A stretch of 64,000 bases of DNA from positions 14,715,086-14,779,085 of the forward strand of contig NC_063188.1 in NCBI RefSeq assembly GCF_023159225.1. The letters run 5' to 3'. Within the stretch, counting starts at the first letter, position 1. The number at the start of each line of letters is the position of its first letter. The notes below the pieces were generated by a model that worked only from the letters and a program-made list of their open reading frames with translations, was not told the DNA's origin and did no database searches. The position numbers were made by a program, and so were the translations under genes. This DNA is from Perognathus longimembris pacificus (Eukaryota > Chordata > Mammalia > Rodentia > Heteromyidae). This document shows, piece after piece, positions 58,184-64,000 of the stretch.

Positions 58184-58444
58184 GTAAGCCACTGGTGCCC
58201 AACAGAAGTTTCATTTTCTAGTGGAGTAGAGGGTCCTGTCAGTGGTTGAATGCCTGTGATGGGTCTACAGCAAAAAAGAGGATCTTTTTGTGTGCCCCCA
58301 ATATTTATAGCAATAATCAAGTCCACGTAAATGAGTCTGATTGTGTGAACTCTCTTTAGATCAGTCAGTCCCGGCAGTTCTAGCTTTCCATGGTACCACA
58401 CACATGATGTTCCTCAATGTATTAACATTTCAGCTGATTTTTTT

Positions 58445-58660
58445 AGCCAATAAGAGAGCTTGAACAGAGGTACCTGCACTTAATTCAGCTTGCTTGCTAA
58501 GCTAGTGCTCGACTATTTGAACCAATCTTTCAGCCTGGCATATTATTGGTTATTTCAGAGATAGAATCTCTCAGTCTTTTCAGCTCTCACTGGTGTTTAG
58601 ACTTGAACTTCCAGATCGCAGATTCCTGAATGGGTAGGATTGAAAGCATGAGATTGGCTT
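58445..58660 (-). mobile_element. Old SINE, diverged
   Basis: GCTTGAACAGAGGTACCTGC, then TGAATGGGTAGGATTGAAAG. A weak B1-like pattern. Confidence 0.4.
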
Positions 58661-58754
58661 CAGCTGAATTTCTATTTCTAGTTCGTGTGAATAATATTAC
58701 TTATCTATCTCCTTGTATGATGCTTTATCCCCACAAAAGCAAGAGCTCAAATCA

Positions 58755-58990
58755 GGTGCTATTGGGTCATGCGTATAATCCTAGCTACTCAGGAGGCTGA
58801 GATCTAAAGATTGCAGTTCCAAGCCAACCCAGGTAAGAAAGTCGATGGGATTCTTATCTCCAATGAACCACTAAAACAAAACAAACAAATATGGAAATGG
58901 AACTGTGGGCCAAGTGGTAACAAAGAGGATCAGGGACAGCATGCAGGCCCTGAGTTCAAGCCCCAGAATCATCACCAAATTTTTTTTAAG
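58755..58990 (+). mobile_element. B1-Geo SINE
   Basis: CAGGTGCTATTGGGTCATGC to GCCCCAGAATCATCACC. Confidence 0.83.
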
Positions 58991-58992
58991 TC

Positions 58993-59169
58993 TGGGGCTG
59001 GGAATGTGGCTTTGTGGTGGAGTGCTTGCTTAGCATGCATGAAGCCCTGGGTTCGATTCTTCAGCACCACATAAACAGAAAAGGCCAGAAGTGGTGCTAT
59101 GGCTCAAGTGGTAGAATAAAAAGAAGCCAGAGACAGTGCTCTGGCCCTAAATTCAAGCCCCAGGACTGT
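58993..59169 (+). mobile_element. IDL-Geo SINE
   Basis: GGGGCTGGGAATGTGGCTTT to CCCCAGGACTG, with an internal gap after AGTGGTAGA. This is the last SINE before the 4.2-kb SINE-free zone. Confidence 0.88.
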
Positions 59170-59367
59170 TCCCCCCTCCCAGCTCATCTTTTATTATGTA
59201 AATTTCACCTCATCCAGAAATGTTACTCAATAACTAAACTGGATTTGAAGGGTTTATACACTTCATTGACCAAGCTTGATTATATAATAATAGATTTCCA
59301 AGGGATAAAGTGTATAATTCTTTGGAGTTCTCTGTCTTCTGTTGAATGTATTTCAATCTCTATTTAG

Positions 59368-60495
59368 TCATGAGCACGAACAAAATACTGGTTCCAATCA
59401 CAACTGCTAGGCACATCCGGGTTACAAGTGTCACTCGAGCCGTGTATAGTTTGTGCTCATGAATATGGGTAAACATGGGTTCAGGTCACAAGGGGTAGCT
59501 ACATCCGGGCTACAACGCCGAACATGAGGTACATCCGGGTTTCAGTCACAAGCATGCCACATCCGGGCTATAATCACAAGCACAGGGTATATGTGGGTTT
59601 CAGTCATGACCACCTCATCACATCTAGGCGACTATCATGAGCACACTATATTCGGCCACAATCACAAGCACATCACATCCAGGCTACAATCACAAGCACG
59701 CCACATCCTGGCCACCATGACGAGCAAGCCACATCCGGGCTACCATCATTGCAAGCACACCATATTCGGGCCACTATCACATCCGGGCTATGGGCACCAG
59801 CATGCCACATCCGGGCTACAGTCACAAGCCCGCCACATCCTGGCCACCATGACGAGCAAGCCACATCCGGGCCACTATCACATCCGGGCTATGAGCACGA
59901 GCACATCACATCCGGGCTACAGTCACAAGCCCGCCACATCCTGGCCACCATGACGAGCAAGCCACATCCGGGCCACTATCACATCCGGGCTATGAGCACG
60001 AGCACATCACATCCGGGCTACAGTCACAAGCCCGCCACATCCTGGCCACCATGACGAGCAAGCCACATCCGGGCCACTATCACATCCGGGCTATGAGCAC
60101 GAGCACATCACATCCGGGCTACAGTCACAAGCCCGCCACATCCTGGCCACCATGACGAGCAAGCCACATCCAGGCTACCATCATTACAAGTACACCATAT
60201 TCGGGCCACTATCACATCCGGGCCACCATCACGAAAATGCCACATCCGGGTCATCATACGAGCACGTCACATCCGGTCTCCAATCATCAGGAGTATGCCA
60301 TATCCGGGCCATTACCACGAATAGGTCACATCCGGGCTACAATCACGAGCACGCCACATCCGGGCTATGACCATCACGAGTATGCTATATCCGGGCCACC
60401 AACACGAGTAGATCACATCCGGGCTACAACACAAGCACGGGGCACATTGGGGTTTCAGTCACAAGCACGCCACATCCGGGCTACCAGTCATTAGT
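59368..60495. repeat. 28-bp minisatellite, CACATCCGGG core, with 101-bp higher-order unit
   Basis: Dozens of copies of a unit of about 28 bases carry the core CACATCCGGGC followed by TACAATCACGAGCACGC-like spacer. Between about 59800 and 60170 four subunits (28+17+28+28) form an exact 101-bp higher-order repeat; its CATGACGAGC marker falls at 59848, 59949, 60050 and 60151. Most cores keep the CpG; CATCCAGG (59678, 60170), CATCCTGG and CATTCGGG variants are seen. The core on the other strand reads CCCGGATGTG, which resembles an ETS-type GGAT site. Open frames across it (His-Pro-Gly repeats) are by-products of the repeat. It lies about 0.5 kb left of the promoter. Confidence 0.95.
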
Positions 60496-60959
60496 GTATC
60501 ATACATGAATTGTACTCACGACTGCTCCCCCAGCCATCTTCCAATAGCGACAGGAGAGGAGTTTTCACGAGACAGAGGATGAGGGACAACCCCCCCCCTT
60601 TCTCCCCAGAGGAGGAGACATTCGAACCGGGGGGGGGGGGGTCCTAGGAGTGGCATATGAAGAGTGAGGACAGCAAGGTTAATACAGACTCCTAAAGCAC
60701 AGGCCTTGGTATGGGAGAGTCATGCGGTTCTTTAGACCTCTTCCCGCCTTCCCATCCCCCATCGTAGAAGCACTATCCTTGGCCCCTCTGTGAATCTTGA
60801 ACTTTTCACCTATTACTGTCCGCAATGAAGACAGTCGGTAGGAGAACGGCTATTGTACACCCGTTTTCTTTTGCCCTCACCATCATTCCTGTTTCTCACA
60901 TGTAGGTGCTGTGGGAGGAGGGGAGGTCTATTTTTTGCGGACACTAATAGGGTGTGACT
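60496..60959. other. Unique sequence between minisatellite and promoter
   Basis: No repeat family is recognised. It contains a run of 9 C at 60590-60598 and a run of 13 G at 60629-60641, 30 bases apart, which could pair as a hairpin or act as quadruplex and i-motif tracts. CpGs are more frequent than in the left part of the window. Confidence 0.6.
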
Positions 60960-61245
60960 ACAGAAAACTAAAATGGCGGGAATGGAAAGAATGTAGGGAC
61001 GGCTCTTAGGTTTCTTTTTGAAACTTTCGTAGGACGAAAGCTTGTCCACTTGAAGCTTACAATTGTAAAAGGAAAGGCTTCCCGCCAATCATATGCGACT
61101 AGGTCGGGGTGGGGTGAGGGGGCGTGTTTTTCCATCTCTAACCTTGATTACTCAGTGTCTATGTCAATCATATAAGCCCTAGCCAATAGGGATCGTTGGA
61201 GGTGGGCCTAGGCTGTCTATAAAAGGAGCTTCCCGGCGCTTGGCA
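60960..61245 (+). promoter_or_regulatory. Candidate TATA/CCAAT promoter, possibly bidirectional
   Basis: A TATA box (TATAAAAGG) lies at 61218-61226. A CCAAT box at 61183-61187 sits about 30 bases upstream of it and a second is at 61085-61089. A GC/KLF-like GGGGGCGTG is at 61128-61136, and a YY1-type AAAATGGCGGG is at 60970-60980. The motif CAATCATAT occurs twice (61086 and 61165). The order CCAAT-TATA predicts rightward transcription starting near 61245-61250. The palindromic context of CCAAT boxes and the upstream YY1 site leave room for a leftward transcript. The stretch is SINE-free and CpG-richer than the preceding 60 kb. Pol II use is inferred; no transcript evidence is available here. 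Confidence 0.68.
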
Positions 61246-61392
61246 GTGCCCACTTCTTCTTTTGGGAAGGTGGGTCCACCACGCAGTGCGCTAGCCCGCG
61301 CGCCGCGGCGGTTGCGGTGCCGGTCTCTCCTGAGGGGAAAATTTTCCTCCGTGGAGCGTTTCGCCGCAGCAGCTGAAGAGACTTGTCCTAAA
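61246..61392 (+). other. Candidate noncoding first exon (PEG3-like locus)
   Basis: The stretch starts about 25-30 bases after the TATA box and ends at a strong splice donor, AAA|GTAAGT, with the GT at 61393-61394. It is GC-rich with a CGCGCGCCGCGGCGG segment near 61297-61312. A short frame opens at an ATG-like TTGGCAGTG region and runs through the donor, but it has no recognisable domain, so I treat the exon as 5' UTR. In PEG3 the first exon is short and noncoding, and the YY1-bound control array lies in intron 1; the layout here fits that. I did not identify the exon by sequence memory, so the gene symbol is left empty. Another possibility is the 5' exon of an unrelated zinc-finger or lncRNA gene. 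Confidence 0.5.
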
Positions 61393-61734
61393 GTAAGTTT
61401 CCTTCCATTCTTAATATTTATTGACATTTTAGCATTGCTTGTCAACTTTTAAATAAATTTTTTAGGCCCTTGTTGATGGTTTGAATAGTTTTTGTGGCCT
61501 TTTCGGCTTAAAACTGAGGAAAAGTTGGGGTGCCGCTTGTAATTCCACCACCATGGGAGGAGGAGGAGGGCTAAGGCGGCAAGGCCATGAGTTCTCGTGG
61601 TTCTTGGCACAGCCTGCAATCCCCATGGGAGGGTGGGGAGGGTACTAACGTGGGAAGGCGGCAATGGGATGGGGTGGGGGGGCACTGAAGGCCGCCACGT
61701 GGGGGGATGCGGGAAGGTGGGCAATGTCTCCGGG

Positions 61735-62330
61735 AGGTCGCCATTGTGTGGGGGTGTCATCCCCAATGCTGGTACGGAGTGGGGGGGCACTATGGTAGAA
61801 TGCCGCCATTGTGGGGGTGCAGTCCGCAATGCTGTTGCGGGGTGGGGGGGGCGCTGTTGTGTAATGCCGCCGCCATTTTGTGGGGGGCCGGCCTTGTGGG
61901 AGGTGCCGTCCGCAAAGCCGGTACGTGAGGGTGGGGTCGGTGGGGTCGGTACTTGGTGGGGTGGGTGCTGTGGTAAACGCCGCCATTGGCGTGCCGTCCC
62001 GCCATTGCCGTGCCGTCCCGCCATTGCCGTGCCGTCCGCAATGCTGGTGCGGGGGGGGGGGGGGGGTGTTGCGCTGGGACGCCGCCGCCATTTTGTGGAA
62101 TGCCGGCCTTGTGTGGGGTACCGTCTGCAATGCTGGTGAGGGGTGGGGGGGCGGTGTTGGAACGCCGCCGCCATTTTGTGGCGTACCGACCATGTGTGTG
62201 GTGCCGTCTGCAATGCTGGTGGGGGGTGGGGGGGCGCTGTGGTGGAATGCCGCCGCCATTTTGTGGCGTGCTGTCCTCAATGCTGGTGGGCGGGGGGGGC
62301 GCTGTGGTGGAAGGCCGCCATGTGTGGGGT
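61735..62330 (+). repeat. 62-85 bp tandem repeat with YY1 cores and G-runs
   Basis: CCAT cores recur at about 61741, 61806, 61873, 62088, 62171, 62256 and 62318, giving steps of 62-85 bases except across 61873-62088. Between cores each unit has a CAATGCTGGTG-like block followed by a G-run of 7-17 bases whose length differs from unit to unit. Confidence 0.85.
61981..62037 (+). repeat. 19-bp triplication inside the GC-rich array
   Basis: CGCCATTGCCGTGCCGTCC occurs three times back to back (61981, 62000, 62019), the first copy with one base changed. It expands a CGCCATT half-site but lacks the NTT that completes a good YY1 match. Confidence 0.93.
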
Positions 62331-62617
62331 ACTGTCTGCAATGTCGGTGTAGGGCAAGATGGGTGGTGTTGACACAAGTGGGTCACATCTGAGGTGCCGT
62401 CTGCAAAGCTGGTATGGGGCGGTGCCGGGGGCTGGGCGGAAACCATGTGTGGGGTGCCGTCAGCAATACTGGTGTGGGGAAGGGAGTGTGTTGACGCTGG
62501 AAGGCCATGATATGTGTGGGGTACCGTCCGCCATGCTGAAGCTGCAAGGCCGCACGCAACATGTGGAGTGCCGTCCGCCATGCCAGTGCGGGGTAAGGGG
62601 GGGGTGTGCTGACGTGA

Positions 62618-62713
62618 GGCCGCCATGTTTAGAGCGCCGGCCGCCATGTTTAGAGCGCCGGCCGCCATGTTTAGAGCGCCGGCCGCCATGTTTAGAGCGC
62701 CGGCCGCCATGTT
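62618..62713 (+). repeat. 21-bp YY1-motif tandem repeat, five copies
   Basis: GGCCGCCATGTTTAGAGCGCC begins at 62618, 62639, 62660, 62681 and 62702 at an exact 21-base spacing. The last copy diverges after GCCATGTT. Each copy has a YY1-type GCCATGTT and several CpGs. Two helical turns separate sites, so all would face the same side of the DNA. Confidence 0.95.
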
Positions 62714-62860
62714 GGTGCGGGGCAAGGGAGGATGTTGACACTGGAAGGCCATGATATGTGGGTGCCATCCGCCATGCCGGTGCGGGGCAAAGAAGGTTGT
62801 TGACGCTAGAAGGCCGCGACACTGGGTGCCATGTGCAATACGGGTACAGGGCTAGGGCGA

Positions 62861-63384
62861 TATTGGAGGGTAGCATTTGTAATTCTGATACAAAAGCCGC
62901 ATTGCTGCATGGGGGGGGGGGGCGGGTTGACTGGCGCAAGAAGGCCACAACAAGCTGGAGATGGAGGCTGCTGTCTGCAATTCGGGTCTGGGGGTGAAGC
63001 CGGTCTGGGGGGAGGGGGGCGCTGAGGTTGAGAAGATCAAATGTAGGCTTACTGCCCACAATACCAGGATGGGGGCAGGGGGCGCAATGAGGAGGGGATA
63101 TCTTATTCTTCCAGCGGCTTCTGGTAATTAGGTGGGAAGGGGCGTGCCTGAGGAGGGGCAGGGCCATAAATTCTCACAACCACCATTTTAGGTTGGTAGC
63201 ACCAGCTCACATATTCAAACGGGGAAGCTAAGTGAACTTGCCTAAAAATCTGAAGGCTGTAATTACTGAGAGGAATCTGACTCGGAAAAAAAATACAAAT
63301 ATTTCCCCTTTAAAATGGTGTTTATATTTCCTAGTTTTTTTTCTTTGTTTTTTGTTTGGTTTATAATTTTTAAAAAACTTTGGC
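62861..63384. other. GC-rich to AT-rich transition of presumed intron 1
   Basis: Decaying remnants of the GC-rich array continue to about 63110, with G-runs at 62911-62921 and 63009-63018. After that the sequence is unique with rising A/T. No exon is recognised. Confidence 0.5.
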
Positions 63385-63531
63385 TGGGTACTGGTGACTC
63401 ACATGTCTTTAATCTTAGCTCTTACCTTCAGTTAACCACCAGAAAACTGGAAGTGGCTCAAAGTTGTGACTTGAGCAAAACCGTTTCAGGGACAGTGCCC
63501 AGGCCCTGAGTTCAAGCCACACACAACTGAC
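63385..63531 (+). mobile_element. B1-Geo SINE with internal deletion
   Basis: CTGGGTACTGGTGACTCACA, deletion of most of the B1 half, then TTAACCACCAGAAAACTGG to AAGCCACACACAACTGAC. Confidence 0.78.
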
Positions 63532-63582
63532 TTTTTTTTTTTTTTGTATTACTGCTGTACTGCATTTAGAACTGATTTTTTT

Positions 63583-63775
63583 TCATGGTCCTGAGTACAG
63601 GGCTTTGTGCTTGTAGGCTAGTGTTCTACTATGAGCTGTGCTTCCACGTTTTTTCATGTGCTTCTCAACCTCCAGTACTGAGATTTGGGCTTGGGTCCCT
63701 CCTAGTGAGTGAACAACCTGGCTGGTACTGTACCACTTGAGCCATACCTCCAGCTTGACTTTTTTCTGGGTTTCT
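63583..63775 (-). mobile_element. Old SINE, diverged
   Basis: CATGGTCCTGAGTACAGGGC and GGTACTGTACCACTTGAGCC are Geo/ID-like. Confidence 0.45.
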
Positions 63776-63913
63776 CTTTGAACATCAACTTGGCCTCCTC
63801 TTGTTCTGTCTACTGAATGTTGGTAAAACTATAGACTAATTGTACCCTAGCCACCAACTTAAATTAATTCTCTGGCTACATTTTTTTAAGATTTATTTAT
63901 TTTACTTTTTGAC

Positions 63914-64000
63914 CAGTCCTGGGCCTTGGACTCAGGGCCTGAGCACTGTCCCTGGCTTCCTTTTGCTCAAGGCTAGCTAGCACTCTGCCACTTGAGCCAC
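63914..64000 (-). mobile_element. IDL-Geo SINE, cut by window end
   Basis: GACCAGTCCTGGGCCTTGGA to CCACTTGAGCCAC at the edge. Confidence 0.9.

Larger units (their letters stand above)
61393..62860 (+). promoter_or_regulatory. GC-rich intronic tandem array with clustered YY1-type motifs
   Basis: This presumed intron 1 sequence carries repeated GCCGCCATNTT motifs on the + strand. Four have the longer form GCCGCCGCCATTTTGTGG (61866, 62081, 62164, 62249) and five are GGCCGCCATGTT in an exact 21-bp tandem (62618-62713). Weaker CCGCCAT variants lie at about 61738, 61803, 62315, 62528, 62576 and 62768. Units also repeat CGTCTGCAATGCTGGTG, runs of G and GGCGCTGTGGTGG. CCGCCATNTT is the established YY1 consensus and its CpG makes binding methylation-sensitive. 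Same-orientation YY1 clusters are known in the PEG3, GNAS/NESPAS and TSIX/DXPas34 control regions. The first-intron position favours PEG3. Confidence 0.75.

Noticed and set aside
59591..60494. Frames encoding His-Pro-Gly repeats
   Set aside because: Direct translation of the 28-bp minisatellite; the 101-bp unit is not a multiple of three, so the frame shifts between copies.
59368..60495. CRISPR-like array
   Set aside because: Spacers are not unique, units vary and nest, and this is a mammalian genome: it is a minisatellite.
61597..62754. Plus-strand Gly/Cys-rich open frames (up to 180 residues)
   Set aside because: Same tandem repeats read on the other strand. Low stop density comes from GC content.
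60960..62800. XIST 5' region with YY1 sites and repeats
   Set aside because: The A-repeat cores known from XIST exon 1 are not seen, and the arrays here are different in unit and GC content.
61449..63167. Long minus-strand open frames of 211-320 residues rich in Pro, His, Thr and Ala
   Set aside because: They read through GC-rich tandem repeats in several phases at once. The composition mirrors the repeat units and no domain is visible.

Overview
The window reads as mammalian nuclear DNA from a rodent. It is CpG-poor and packed with SINEs, microsatellites, LINE fragments and solo LTRs, and I find no coding exon I can defend. The commonest SINE has a tRNA-Ala/ID-like left half joined to a right half that reads in sense as AAGTGG..CTGTGGCTCAAGTGG..CTTGAGCAAAAAGAAGCCAGGGACAGTG..CCAGGACTGGC. 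This matches what I recall of the IDL-Geo SINE, reported only from Geomyoidea (pocket mice, kangaroo rats, pocket gophers). A second abundant family has a 7SL/B1-like left half on the same Geo right half; I call it B1-Geo as a working label. A pocket mouse or close relative is therefore the best guess. This is inference without a database search.

Positions 1-59,165 look intergenic or deep-intronic. There are roughly 85 SINE copies, several nested. There are also L1 remnants, an L1 3' end inserted in a SINE with a 14-bp target duplication (4293-4792), L2-like and MIR relics, two related retroviral-type LTRs (18,805-19,548 and 45,149-45,795, the second with a partial inverted copy at 45,910-46,229), and a further LTR-like pair (47,867-48,277 and 56,720-57,231). 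Every longer open frame here overlaps repeats or simple sequence, or lacks recognisable protein features.

Positions 59,166-63,384 are different: no SINE was found over 4.2 kb, and three elements occur in order. (1) 59,368-60,495 is a CpG-bearing minisatellite with a 28-bp unit, a CACATCCGGG core and a 101-bp higher-order repeat. (2) 60,960-61,392 is a promoter with an AAAATGGCGGG YY1-type site, two CCAAT boxes, a TATA box at 61,218 and a probable noncoding first exon ending at a GTAAGT donor. (3) 61,690-62,800 is a GC-rich tandem array in the presumed first intron. It has nine same-strand GCCGCCATNTT motifs, including five copies of an exact 21-bp repeat. A same-strand YY1 array in the first intron behind a CpG-rich promoter is the known layout of the PEG3/USP29 imprinting control region. 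I propose that identity as the leading hypothesis: PEG3 would run rightward and USP29 leftward across the 60-kb gene desert. It is not proven from sequence alone.
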